Counted from the stretch's first letter, positions 49,001-60,313 are shown. The stretch is DNA of 64,000 nt from Sebastes aleutianus (GCA_916700875.1 CAKAKS010000067.1:124001-188000), one strand, 5' to 3'. Notes: generated by a model from the letters alone, not told the origin. Translations and numbers: made by a program.

Positions 49001-50707
49001 ATCCTATCCTATCCTATCCTATCCTATGGTATCCTATCCTATCCTATTGTATCCTATCCTATTCTAACGTATCGTATCGTATCGTATCGTATCCTATCCT
49101 ATCCTATGGTACCTATGGTATCCTTTCCTATCCTATCCTATCCTATCCCATCCTATCCCATCCTATCCTATCCTATGGTATCCTATCCTATCCTATCCTA
49201 TGGTATCCTATCCTATCCTATCCTATCCTATCCTTTCCTTTCCTATCCTATCCTATCCTATCCTATCCTATCCTATCGTATCCTATCGTATCCTATCGTA
49301 TCCTATCGCATCCTATCCTATCCTATCCTATCCTATCGTATCCTATGGTATCCTATGGTATCCTATGGTATCCTATCGTATCCTATGGTATCCTATGGTA
49401 TCCTATCCTATGGTATCCTATCCTATCCTATCATATCCTATCCTATCATATCCTATCCTATCGTCTCCTATCCTCTCCTATCATATCCTATCCTATCGTA
49501 TCCCATCCTATCCTATCCTATCCTATCCTATCCTATCCTATCCTATCCTATCCTATCCTATGGTATCCTATCCTATCCTATCCTATCCTATCCTATCGTA
49601 TCCTATCGTATCCTATCCTATCGTATCCTATCTTATCCTATCCTATCCTTTCCTATCCTATCCTATGGTATCCTATCCTATCCTATCCTATCCTATTGTA
49701 TCCTATCGCATCCTATCGTATCCTATCGCATCCTATGGTATCCTATGGTATCCTATGGTATCCTATCCTATCCTATCCTATTCTATCCTATCCTGTCTTA
49801 TCCTATCCTTTCCTATCCTATCCTATCCTATCCCATCCTATCCTATCCTTTCCTATCCTATCCTATGGTATCCTATCCTATCCTATCCTGTCTTATCCTA
49901 TCCTACGGTATCCTATCCTATCCTATCCTATGGTATCCTATCCTATCCTATTCTATCCTATGGTATGCTATCGTTTCCTATCCTATCGTATCCTATCCTA
50001 TCCTATCCTATGCTATGGTATCCTATCGTATCCTATCCTATCCTATCCTATCCTATCCTATCCTATGGTATCCTATGGTATCCTATCCTATCCTATCCTA
50101 TCCTATGGTATCCTATCCCATCCTATCCTATCCTATCCTATCCTATCCTATCCTATGGTATCCTATCCTATCCTATCCTATCGTATCCTATCCTATCCTA
50201 TCCTATCCTATCCTATGGTATCCTATCCTATCCTATGGTATCCTATCGTATCCTATCCTATCGTATCCTATCCTATCCTATCCTATCCTATCCTATCCTA
50301 ATGTATCCTATCCTATCCTATCCTATGGTATCCTATCCTATGGTATCCTATCCTATCCTATGGTATCCTATGGTATCCTATCCTATCGTATCCTATCCTA
50401 TCCTATCCTATCCTATCCTATCTTATCCTATCCTATCGTATCCTATCCTATCCTATCCTATCCTATCCTATCCTATCCTATCCTATCCTATCCTATCCTA
50501 TCCTATGATATCCTATCCTATCCTATCCTATCTTATGGTATCCTATGGTATCCTATGGTATGCTGTGGTATCCTATCCTATGGTATCCTATCCTATGGTA
50601 TCCTATCCTATCCTATCCTGTCCTAGCCTATCCTATGGTATCCTATCCTATCCTATCCTATCCTATGGTATCCTTTCCTATCCTATCGTATACTATCCTA
50701 TCCTATC
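46051..50707 (+). repeat. TATCC pentamer array, right block, 4.7 kb
   Basis: About 930 pentamers, mainly TATCC with frequent TATGG, TATCG, CATCC and TTTCC. A marker containing ttctaacgtatcg recurs at 46272, 46492, 47944, 48168 and 49062, and tggtatcctttcctatcc follows four of these, showing larger duplicated blocks. It ends directly in the single-copy hAT sequence gctctagctgagcc. Long open frames across it are repeat artefacts: no plus-strand frame of the pentamer has a stop. Confidence 0.97.
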
Positions 50708-50804
50708 GCTCTAGCTGAGCCAAATATCGTCCTTGAATCGTATCGGAACCATGGAAAGTGATATGTATCGTATCGTTGTAAAAACGTATCATTTTAGCAG
50801 AATC

Positions 50805-51949
50805 ATTTGTTGCGGAGAGCAGAGCCATAAGATGTGGCTCCCTTCAAAGAGCTGTAATTCCCATCAATATGTAAACAAAGTTTATGTGCATTTAGCCTCC
50901 ACTACAGCCCTGCATATGACCTCTGGGGGTCATAGCACTTGTGACTGAATCTCGATGCAGTTATCAACAACACATAGCAGACTGCAATGCAGCTGAGTTT
51001 CCAGTGTTAAAAATGTGAGGAGTTTCTTTTAGGCCAGAATAATTGTCCCATACAACATCAATTAATAAAGTTTCAGGCTTGAAAGTCGAAAATGAAGAAA
51101 CCATATTTAATATGATATATGTGTGGTCAGCTTTGTGTTGTTGTGAAGCAAGGCCACAGTAAATCTTGTATGGAAAAGAAGCATTGCTGCAATGACCTCT
51201 GTAGGTTGAAAAGTGGTCAGGTGTGTTCTGCTGTACATGTGACCACACCCAACTGTGTGTACCGAAGCATTGCACAATGCATTGTGAACACTGAACAGAA
51301 TAAGGTGTGGACAGAGAATGCAGCTAGTGTTCTTGGAGATTGCAGCGCAGGCAGGATTTTCAGCCTTAGTTTAGTCACGCCTAAATGAGTAGTTTCAGTA
51401 TGTGCACGGTATATAGACTAACATCATCTGCATACATTTAGCCCGTTGTTCTCAAGCCTTTTGTGTCATGTCCTACTTTGGAGGCAGAGCCTGTATTTAT
51501 CTTATAATTTTTACTTCTTTTTTTTATCACTGCGTAAGGTACTTTGAATTGCTTTGTATGAGATTGTGCTCCAAAAATAAACTTTATTCTTTGTATTAAT
51601 TGTTAGATCTGACACATGCTACTTACAATAATAACTAAACATTGTTTAAAGAAATAACACTTTTGAACTGTTACTATGACAAACAAAGACTTTAAGGTTC
51701 ACTTCTTCTGGAGCTTTTACATTATACTGTATGTATTATATAAATAAAATATAGGTGTATATATATATATATATATATATAGATATATTGTATATGTATA
51801 GAGAGAGAGAGACAGAGAGAGAGAGAGGTAGACAGATCAGGACAAGAAAGCTTTTCTGTTGTAACAGGTAGAGATATCAGAACATGGCACACAGACGAGT
51901 GTACAAATGTATTGATTTATTTTCCGTTGGTACAGCATGTCCACGTCAA
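50805..51949. other. Intergenic, no assigned gene
   Basis: Minus-strand 50964-51275 is open for about 100 codons but has no recognised domain. AT and GA microsatellites lie at about 51755-51782 and 51800-51828. Confidence 0.4.
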
Positions 51950-52330
51950 CACACACGTGCGGGTTGCACTTTCATTTAGTGAAAAACTTCAGATTGTCAG
52001 GTTCATCACATACAGCTCAGCAACGATCAGGGCCTCAGAGCCACTTGCTGTTTTTAAATGTAATCTTGAGACTCACCTGTTCCTCTCTGCCTTCCCCTAT
52101 GGTCCTGGTTCATATGTGGTTTCCTTTTAAACTTGGGTCTCTAAATAGTTTGTCTCTAATTTTATTTATCCTATTTAAACCCTTATAATTGCATGGTTCT
52201 TTTGTGTAAATTTTTTTTTTTACATTTGTGTATTATTGATTATTTTACCCTTTATGTGAAGCACCTTGGGATTTCGCTGTATTTTACAGTGAACTATATT
52301 AAATTAATTATTATATTACTATTTATTCTA
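51950..52330 (+). mobile_element. LINE 3' end fragment
   Basis: Encodes a reverse transcriptase C-terminus (SEPLAVFKCNLETHLFLSAF, ending shortly after), then a 3' UTR with gtgaagcaccttgggatttc and a degenerate A/T tail. This is the layout of fish L2/CR1-type LINE ends, but from a different subfamily than the one at 40723. Confidence 0.7.
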
Positions 52331-52559
52331 CTCACAGAGCATGTAAACTTATAATTTGGAAGGTAAATGCTTATAAATGTGTGGTTTTCATGTGAAAATA
52401 TTAACTCTTGCAGTGAAACTATGAAATGCTAATACATTTTGATGTCCGTGTCCAAATGCTGTCAGATGTATTCATGTAATTATTATGTAATTCACAGTAG
52501 CCTATGAAAAAGTCCAGAAAGCTGTTTATCTGTTGAGTCAGCACTCACAAACTGGATGT

Positions 52560-52800
52560 TTAATGAACATGCATTTATATAGCTCCTTTCTAGTCTTCTG
52601 ACCACTCAAAGCTCTTTACATACATGTCAGCATTCACCCATTCACACACACATTCATACACTGATGACAGAAGCTGCCATACTAGGAGCCAACCTGCCCA
52701 TCAGGATCTAAATACCCATTCACACACCGATGGCTCAGCCTTCAGGAGCAGTTTGGGGTTCAGTGTCTTGCCCAAGTACACTTTGACATATGGACAGGAG
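52560..52800 (-). mobile_element. tRNA-derived SINE copy, minus strand
   Basis: Reverse of the family seen at 26065: tagtcttctgaccactcaaa, cattcacacacacattcata, ccgatggctcagcc and ggttcagtgtcttgcccaag are the characteristic body phrases. The tRNA head is degenerate. Confidence 0.8.
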
Positions 52801-53440
52801 GAGCCGGGGCTACAACCTATCTTATTGCTAAGCAGAATGCCTTGCAATAATTATACTGAGAGGTAAGATGGCTCTGACAACAATCAGACATGTCTTTAGT
52901 GACAGCAGAGTTTGAGAGTGAGACAACTAGAGAGAGCAAACTCCAAGGTTGATGGAATCTCTATCTTCTACTTCAAGGTGAAGTCAGTAAATGATACTGA
53001 TTAGAGTAATGCATTTATTGATAAAACAAAAAGAGAGTTTGGTCATGCTGCACTCAGCAACTTCACCTCACAGAATAAATTAGCTGATGCGAGATGACAA
53101 GGTACCAAACGAGTGGTGATAGAGCAGAATGGATGAGCTGATGTGTTCACACAGATTTCTACAGGCTAATAAACACATAGAACATGTTTCACTGCAGAAT
53201 GTTGGTTGTGATAGTCACACACTGAAGTGGTAGTAAATGTGAACTTCCAGTAGCTCTAGAGCTTAAAGGAGCATACCAGTGTTTTTGTAGATTTAGTCAT
53301 GTACAGTATACTTTACTGATTCCTTTTTCCATTTTTATATTGATATCCTATCTGCCAGGCTTCCATTTGGTACCATTGGTACTTTTGACTTAAAAATCAT
53401 CTTTCAAAGAAACAAGCAAACATGCATTACCACTGAGGAC
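52801..53440. other. No recognised feature
   Basis: Intergenic spacer with no coding or repeat signal noticed. Confidence 0.4.
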
Positions 53441-53562
53441 ACGGAGGTCATGTACGGTGTACGGTCTAAGACCTGCTCTATATATAAAGCATCTCGAGAT
53501 AACTTCTGTTATGATTTGATGCTATATAAAAATAAATTGAAATTGAAATTGAAATTGAAATG
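53441..53562 (+). mobile_element. Short L2 3' tail, plus strand
   Basis: Contains ggtctaagacctgctctata and ataacttctgttatgatttg, then a tail of TTGAAA hexamers. It matches the end of the L2 at 40723-40830 (reversed) with a different tail unit. A 5'-truncated insertion. Confidence 0.85.
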
Positions 53563-53939
53563 TACATTGTATTTTCTTTTAACATGGCAACTTCAGCTAC
53601 CTTTTTTCATCAATGAAAAAATAAAAGAATTTCACTTCTGGCAGTGAGAAGACTTTGAAACAGCATTTAGGTATTCCACTTATTGTAAAATGTACAAAAG
53701 AAATGTGCATTTCAACGGGTAACTGAATTAAAACATCTAAGGGTTGAGGTGGGGGTGAGGCTACAGAATCAAACACTGTGATTGTCTGAATCAATCACAG
53801 TGAAGACTCTGGTCACTGTCTTATAACAACACCTCCAAGTGTTTGCCGTTCTTTTAGTTTAAAGATGTACATGTACATTCTGGAAACATTCACAATTAAT
53901 GAACAATCAATTTACAAAACAGATGATGAACAGCCTGAG

Positions 53940-54131
53940 GTGTCTCGCTGATCTCTCAGCTACTCTCGGTTTCCTCAAACATGCCAACAATTCATTTATC
54001 TTCTCTGTTCTCACTTGTTCTTGCAAGTTCTTGTATTTTTCGGCATGAAGAGTCTGATAGTGGCAGAGAATATTATATTCCTTGAGCAGTGAAAGGTGCA
54101 CAACGAGCACACTGGCTTCCCGACCGTCCAC
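53940..54131 (-). pseudogene. Zinc-finger fragment of a domesticated-hAT-like protein
   Basis: Minus-strand segment reading LLKEYNILCHYQTLHAEKYK, then LQEQVRTEKINELLACLRKP. This resembles the finger near the N-terminus of hAT-derived proteins such as the GTF2IRD2/ZBED-type group (KEYN..RHY.T.HA.KY). The preceding CxxC half is not intact and no further exon was seen, so it is a fragment. The family is inferred from the motif only. Confidence 0.5.
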
Positions 54132-54538
54132 TTTTCTTCAGACTCTTCTAAGACAGTTTCCGGCGGCTCCTGCATGAATAGTAGCCTATGCTTGACAGTG
54201 TTGTGTCATGTAGCCTGTATGTAAGCACGTGGGATCTATAATAGCGTATCCAGTATAGGGCTTGCTACTCTTATTAGGACAGCACAACCCCCAGTGGACA
54301 AATAGGAATAGCAGTGCATTTCATTGAAAAATTTAAATTAATGACTTTTCTGGCCCTCTAGACGTATGTTTGACACCCCTGATTTAAGGAGTCTACACTG
54401 CATAATCATAATGTGGCATAATGTAATCTATTAAAACCAATGGCTGCCTGCAAGGTACAAAAACTCTGTCACTTGATTTGGAAAACAGTTGGCAGTAAAG
54501 TCACTCTACAAGATTTGGGGTAAACGGGCAAAAACAAG
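54132..54538. other. Spacer downstream of cyp7a1
   Basis: No recognised feature. It lies beyond the candidate cyp7a1 polyadenylation signal. Confidence 0.4.
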
Positions 54539-54544
54539 TTTATT
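54539..54544 (-). terminator. Candidate cyp7a1 polyadenylation signal
   Basis: AATAAA on the minus strand, 282 bp after the cyp7a1 stop codon. It is a candidate among possible signals and would give a 3' UTR of about 0.3 kb. Confidence 0.4.
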
Positions 54545-54825
54545 CTATACATTGATATGGGTCTAGGTCTGTCAACAGGATGCTACTCACCAATTTTACT
54601 CTGACATGCCGGATGTCTGCCAGGAAGTGTTTGGCACAACACGACCAGATGCACTGAAGGTGAAACTGTTTGCAAGGGCTCCATAAGTGCAGAATACATG
54701 TTCTTCAGCAGCAAATTAAAGCAACAAAAATATATAATTCAGTCTATTTACAAATATAACAAGGCATCTTCATTAACACTGTTAAATATACACTATGTAC
54801 AATATCTACTTCAATCACAAAGAGC

Positions 54826-57800
54826 CTAGTGTTTTGATTTCAACTTGTACTTGAAGTCCACATCATAGGTAGGCTGGAGGATTCCTAGACCAGCACGGGA
54901 TTGGTCAAGAGGTGGGGCTTTGATAGCAGGGTCCAATAGTTCCATGTCAAAGTAGGACAGCACCAGAATCAGGAACAGCTTGATCTCATACACAGCAAAA
55001 AATCTGCCGGGGCATTTGGTGACCCCAGAGCCGAAAGGCATGTTGAAGTAACGCAGCCGCCGTCCGCTGCGGTAAAAGGTGGGTTTCTCCTGACCCTTCT
55101 CATCCAGGAAACGGTCAAACTTGTACTCCTGCAGGGTGAAGAGGAGAGAGGGAGAGAGGAAGATGAGTTTTCAGTAGGGCAACACAAATGACTGTGATTT
55201 CCTGAAAAGGGTAGTTATGTCATTTATTAAGTAGTAATTACATAGGGGTCTTACATAGGGATCCTCATAGATTTCTGGATCGTAGTGCAGCATGGGTGGA
55301 TATAGGGCAATGACATCATCTTTCCTAATACGGTAAGCTTCTTGGTTGTCAAGGTGAAGCAGGAAGTCTTCCTTCGCAACACGCACGTTCATGGAAGCAC
55401 TGGAAAGACGCATAGCTTCTTTTGTGATGCTGTCTATAGACAGAAAGTAGACAGAACGACATGAAGAAAGGAATTAGTTTCATAACATTTGTTTACTGTA
55501 TTTGTAATTTAAAAAAACTGTCCAAATTCTGTACATAGACCACAGTGGATTATTGTATACCTTGTAGGCACTGCCAGACTTAAATTTAACAATAGTAGTT
55601 GTCGTACAAGTAACTTCTATGTTCTAGTAATGTATCGGTAATCTTACCCAGAACAGGCATATTGTCCAGCTGCTCCCTGGTCAGCTTCAGTGTTGGGTCA
55701 CTAGGGTCAACCATCTGACCTGAATCCTCCAGAACTTTCTGCACTTCCTCACAAGCTGCTTTCAAAGCATCTGGGCTCCTGAACACAGATACGTGAGCTG
55801 TTAGTCATGTTACTGTAACTGTTAAACTTACTGATAGTGGTTAACTTACTGTCACTTCAACTTATGCAGGAAGAAATACTTTAATTTTATGTTATTACCA
55901 TGTGTCTAGTTTCCCACAGTGTAATTTAATTGTAACTGTGATGCTTGATACAAATATATAGAAGTCTATAAATACTGGTTTATCATAGTGATGATATATA
56001 TATTGGATGAACAGTGCAAGAATTGTAGCCCTTATTATATAGAACACAGTCCTTCAATTTTATGGGACATAAACTCAAATTATTATATTTAATATTTGGC
56101 TGCAAATCCTTTGCAGTCAATTACTGTCTGAAGTCTTTGACCCACAGACATCAGCAGGCATTTTATCGCTACGGGTGAACACCCTGCTCGAGGTCAGCAC
56201 TTTTACCTCAGTCATTGTTCCATTTCAAATCCAATGTGCTAGACTAAGCGATGAAAAATCTTTGTCCTAAAACTTAAATTATATAAAATCATGGCACAAT
56301 TGCAGCATATTGCTATATTTGAAATGTTAGTCTACAGTTAGCCTACTTTGTCTTCTTCAGAGTCAACCATTTTTTAATTGAAAAAGTCATTTTTTTCCCC
56401 TTGGATGTTGCACTGGTCTGCTGTGTTAGGCCAGCGAGTTACTGTAGACTGGTCTAATGTTGGTTAGATACAGACATAAATACACATATGACTAATTGTA
56501 AGCACGTAACGTTAGCCACCCTAGCCCCAGGCTATCTGTGAAAACAGAGATGTGTTTTCGTGAGTATAATTAAACACACCTGACTATTGACAATAGAAAG
56601 ACAAACAACGATAAAGAGCTGTTAGAGACTACAAATACTTTGTTATTATTCTGTTCAAACAGTCTAGAACTCTCAACCAATATTGCCCGTTGAGTTAAGA
56701 AATCCATTGTGTTTTATTTCCTTAGAACCCCCACAGTAAAGAAAAAGAGAACTATCAGCATACCTGATCATATAAAATAGACTCCAGAAGGTAGCAGGCA
56801 GGGTGTTAGCCTGTGAAGCCCAGAGCAGAGCAACATGGGTCCTGGCCTTGCTCACATCATTGAAGGTAGATAAGGAATCATTCAGGATCATCCTCATAGA
56901 GATCAGATCAGACATGTTCTCCCTCTTGGATAAGTTTTCAGCATGCATGGTCTTTGCTAGATTCTAGACATTTGAAAAGAAGAAGTATAAAAAGAAATGT
57001 CTCTTATGTAAAGCTTATACTGCTAATCATTGTTATAAATGGAAGCACGGAGGCATTGTGGCATCATGGTCAGGCAGTTCATTTTGTCTTTGCTTTCTTT
57101 GATAGTTGTAGGGAAAGCCCACTAACCTCTCTGGCACTGTAGGCACTCTTGAAGACATGGATGGGCAGGCCAGCCACCAACGCCGGGAAGATCTTGTCAA
57201 ACTCTTTGAAGTTCTCCAAAGCATTGAGCACCAAGGCTTTCTGAGCCTCCTGCTGAGCCTGACATTTGTCTTCACCAAGCTCTTTACCAAACAGAGTCAG
57301 GTAGCCAGACTCAAACATCACCTGGAGGACAGACGGACAGAAGGAAACCTGTTAGGACTGTTGGGAACACTGAGTCCAACTGTAGGGCATGGAGGGTAAC
57401 TGATATTGTACAGTGTCCAGGCTTGAATAATTACTGTGAGTCTAGTCTGTAAGTCTCTTGGGTACCTTTGTTGCTATCTTTTAGTTGAAGCCATGGAAAT
57501 TGACTTGTTTTGACATTTAGAAGTCAGTTTTGTGAGTCAGTTTAATCAAGACTGTGTCCGCTATAAATTGTGGAGCCTTAGGTCTGATAGCAGACTACCT
57601 CTTGCAGTATCTTGTATGCTTTCAGACCAATAACTGACCTTGTAGCAGAAAGCAAAGATGCCATCCACCTCCCAGTGGTCCTTGCTGGGGCAGAGTGTGT
57701 CTGACCTCAGCATGACGTCCTGGAGGTGGCCCATCATGGTCTCTATCAGGGAGGGCAGAGCCTCGCCCTGCAGGGTCTTCAGAAAGGTTTGGTGAAGGTT

Positions 57801-59354
57801 CTCTGTGGTGTGGCCATGGCGAGGGTCAAAGCTGTCGTGGCCGAACGCCTGGTGAGGGTAGGGAAAAGAGGTATAGGCCCATTGAAAGACTCACTGGTAG
57901 CATCAAAATGTCCTCTATGGAAGAAGAAGAAGAATATGTTTTTGAATTTACCTTGACAGACGTAGCAAAGTGGAACTTCCTCCAATCCAGGTGTCTCCCC
58001 TGTCTGATGACTGAATGGTAAGAGAAGGGGTCACACAGGAAGTGAATGTACTGGCCTGCAATCTTGCAGGTGAAAATATGGCCGTACTTCTTTTGGCGGC
58101 TGCGGAGGAACTGAAGAGGGTTGGCCCCGAACTGCAGAGCACAACCCAGGTAGGGGATGAAGCCATTCTCAACTGCAGGCTCACCAGGTAGCCTATGGGC
58201 ATTGACAAGAAATAGATAATTATGAGGATTATATTCATTCAAAGTAATAATCCCTGGCATTTCTATAGGAGTCCCGCTCATTTTGCTTCTTACTATTACT
58301 GACTGATATTCAGTAATAGTGATTCAACCTATTGCCAGCTCATGGAAGTTTATAATTTTTGTCCAATGAAAACCTTGTCCATGTCCAAAACAAAACCAGC
58401 CTTGTTTAAGACACAGGAGAATTGTCTGAATCCACAAAATAGGATTTATATTGTTCAAGTAATCTGAAAAACCTCCAATTAACCAAATATGGTTATACAT
58501 GGTTGCACTGAGCAGCAGCCCCACTGACAAAATTGCAATTTATTGGTTAATAATTTAAAAGAATAAGATTGGGGCACCCTGGTGGTTTAGTGGACTTTTT
58601 TTTCTACAACAAAGGTTAGAAACCAGTTGCAAACCAAGGACGTTGCGGTCATGGTCAGCGCCTTATACCTGGGCTTCCCGTGTCCTAGGGTTTTCGGGTA
58701 CAGACCATGTAATGCAACCCTCCCATTTTTGTCACCACCACAACCCATAGTCATTCAAACTCATTCAGACTTTGTCAATTAGCCCAGTTTCCTTGAAGTT
58801 GAACCATGCCCAACAGCCACGACATTTCCAAAACATTACAAACCAGTTAATCATGTTGTTATAGTTAAATACCAGTCTAAATTGCATAATGCCGCTCTTG
58901 TAAGCAGAATTCTTTGTCAATCTGACAACAGTTTGACCACAGTAGCTAAGCACTGACAGCACACTGGTGACAATGTTTGTGATTCAACAACATACCAAAC
59001 AAATTCCAGCATCTTTACAAAAGCTTTTGTTTGATTGGCACACACTGCATGAATGCATGTCATTCACAGTGCATAACAGTGGTTACATAAGTGGTCACAT
59101 GCACAATGTTGTTGCTTGTCTGGAAAAAACTGTCAGTGTTGATCAGCGTACATTATCAGATTCCTATAAATGTTTAATGTTCCATACACACTGTGTTAGT
59201 AAAATACAGGAACTTAAACTATAAGAAATGCCTAATACATTACATCCTACATGTCCTATGTCTAGTCTTACCTGCGTCGTATCCCCACAGCAAGCCATAG
59301 AAGGCAGCAGAATCCCACCACTACTGCCCAGATCAGAGCGATGCTTATTATCAT
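54826..59354 (-). CDS. cyp7a1: Cholesterol 7-alpha-hydroxylase (CYP7A1), complete
   Basis: ER-membrane cytochrome P450 that adds the 7-alpha hydroxyl to cholesterol, the rate-limiting step of classic bile-acid synthesis. Eight coding exons: 59354-59272, 58192-57952, 57848-57639, 57321-57127, 56963-56764, 55778-55648, 55433-55255 and 55128-54826, all with GT-AG introns and compatible phases. They total 513 codons plus stop (human 504). The start is the ATG before the hydrophobic anchor IALIWAVVVGFCCLLWLAVG, followed by the basic halt GIRRR. Visible P450 motifs: helix I WASQANTLPATFW, the ExxR in KEAMRLSS, and the heme loop FGSGVTKCPGRFF with Cys about residue 452. The C-terminus PPLDQSRAGLGIL separates CYP7A1 from CYP7B1 and CYP8B1. 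Human exon 3 corresponds here to three exons. No stop or frameshift was found, so it should be functional. Confidence 0.97.
58571..58720 (+). mobile_element. Degenerate tRNA-SINE in cyp7a1 intron 1
   Basis: GGGGCACCCTGGTGGTTTAG carries an A-box-like TGGTTTAGTGG (58583-58593), and GGTTAGAAACC (58614-58624) is a B box with one change. The head is the same type as the SINE at 25153-25319. The body is diverged and its right limit approximate. Confidence 0.6.
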
Positions 59355-59639
59355 GGTGATGCTGTTGTTGATGATGATTAGAGGAAGATCCAACACACCA
59401 GGAGGCTCACTAATCACCACTAATGCTCCACACAGATCACACTGACAGGAACTGCAATTAACTAACTGCTGCATTAAAGTCAACAGTCAAAGAAGAATAC
59501 GTATTAAAAATGCTGCCGGAGGTTCCTGGAGTTTTTCAACTCAGAGACTAAGAATGCAAAGTGACACTGCTTGTCACTGCAAATTGTGCAAGCAGCCTGT
59601 GTGCACTGTTGGCTCAACCTAGTGTGATGACAGGCTGTG

Positions 59640-59700
59640 TGTGGCTGGTTTTTATACCTGTTTTCTCCCTTAGGGTGGGCCCAAGGGCAGATTCAGTGGA
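59640..59700 (-). promoter_or_regulatory. Candidate cyp7a1 core promoter
   Basis: TATAAAA on the minus strand (59656-59650), about 300 bp before the start codon, would place the transcript start near 59620. Just upstream, CCAAGGGCA (59681-59689, plus strand) matches 8 of 9 positions of the LRH-1/FTF site YCAAGGYCR, a known activator site of mammalian CYP7A1. Both are motif matches only. Confidence 0.45.
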
Positions 59701-60138
59701 ATGGTATGATATCATCACTGCAGTCAGCAGATGTTAAATTGCAAAAGGAAAAAGCTCATTTTTTTTTTTCATTATTTGTTGTGCAACAAAATGAGTAACC
59801 TATCTGCAATGATTTGTTTAAGATAACCCTGCATTTATTTCTGGATAAAGGAAAGGGAGGATGATTCTTTTCAGCAGTTGTCAGCTAAAATAAAATAAAA
59901 CATAATTTCTACATGTTCTGATAGTGATTGATGTTCAAACCTACAGCTAGGGTTGTTAGATCTGATCAGTTTTTAAAATATTTCTCAGTGGAAAAATATA
60001 GATCATTTAACATCAACAAATCCATTTATTTATAATTTTTTTTTGTAGAAAGGTGTCCTCTTGTGATCACTAAAGATGTGAAATGATCCAGTATGTTATC
60101 TTACTGGGATTTCTCTAGGAAATAGGATTCCATGCATG

Positions 60139-60140
<2 letters not shown>
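59701..60140. other. Upstream flank of cyp7a1
   Basis: A/T-rich sequence with a T-run (59760-59769). No further site is claimed. Confidence 0.4.

Positions 60141-60144
<4 letters not shown>

Positions 60145-60226
<82 letters not shown>
60145..60226. repeat. GT microsatellite
   Basis: An almost pure (GT)n tract of about 80 bp, roughly 0.8 kb upstream of the cyp7a1 start codon. Confidence 0.97.
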
Positions 60227-60310
60227 TGGCCTTGACCGGAGTCCATGGACAGTGTTACCTGAAGGCCTGTACTGTGATAGTGGATCTGGGTTGGTAAATA
60301 GATTCAAGGT

Positions 60311-60313
<3 letters not shown>

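Larger units (their letters stand above)
38255..50796. mobile_element. 12.5-kb hAT insertion (copy 2) swollen by satellites and a LINE
   Basis: The left end TAGGGGTGTAATGATTCATC is the end of hAT copy 1 with one substitution in the inverted repeat. The right body (gctctagctgagccaaatat, cggaaccatggaaa) matches 1811-1862 of copy 1, and its final bases are decayed. The octamer gcagaatc flanks it exactly at 38247-38254 and 50797-50804, an intact hAT target duplication 12.5 kb apart. Inside, in order: a tail-only L2 scrap, a LINE C-terminus, a partial duplication of its own body, a TATCC/TATCG array, a 5.3-kb L2 element, and the rest of the array. Copy 1 shows that without these the element is about 1.1-1.4 kb. 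Confidence 0.9.

Noticed and set aside
46007..50626. Open frame of about 1,540 codons, reading SYPIL repeats
   Set aside because: Artefact of the TATCC pentamer; overlapping frames are equally open and there is no coding signature.
46051..50707. Telomeric or human-satellite-III-type repeat
   Set aside because: The unit is TATCC (GGATA), not CCCTAA or GGAAT, and the array is enclosed in a hAT element.
50964..51275. 103-codon minus-strand frame as a gene
   Set aside because: No recognised domain, no splice sites in register, and its first codon is not a convincing start.
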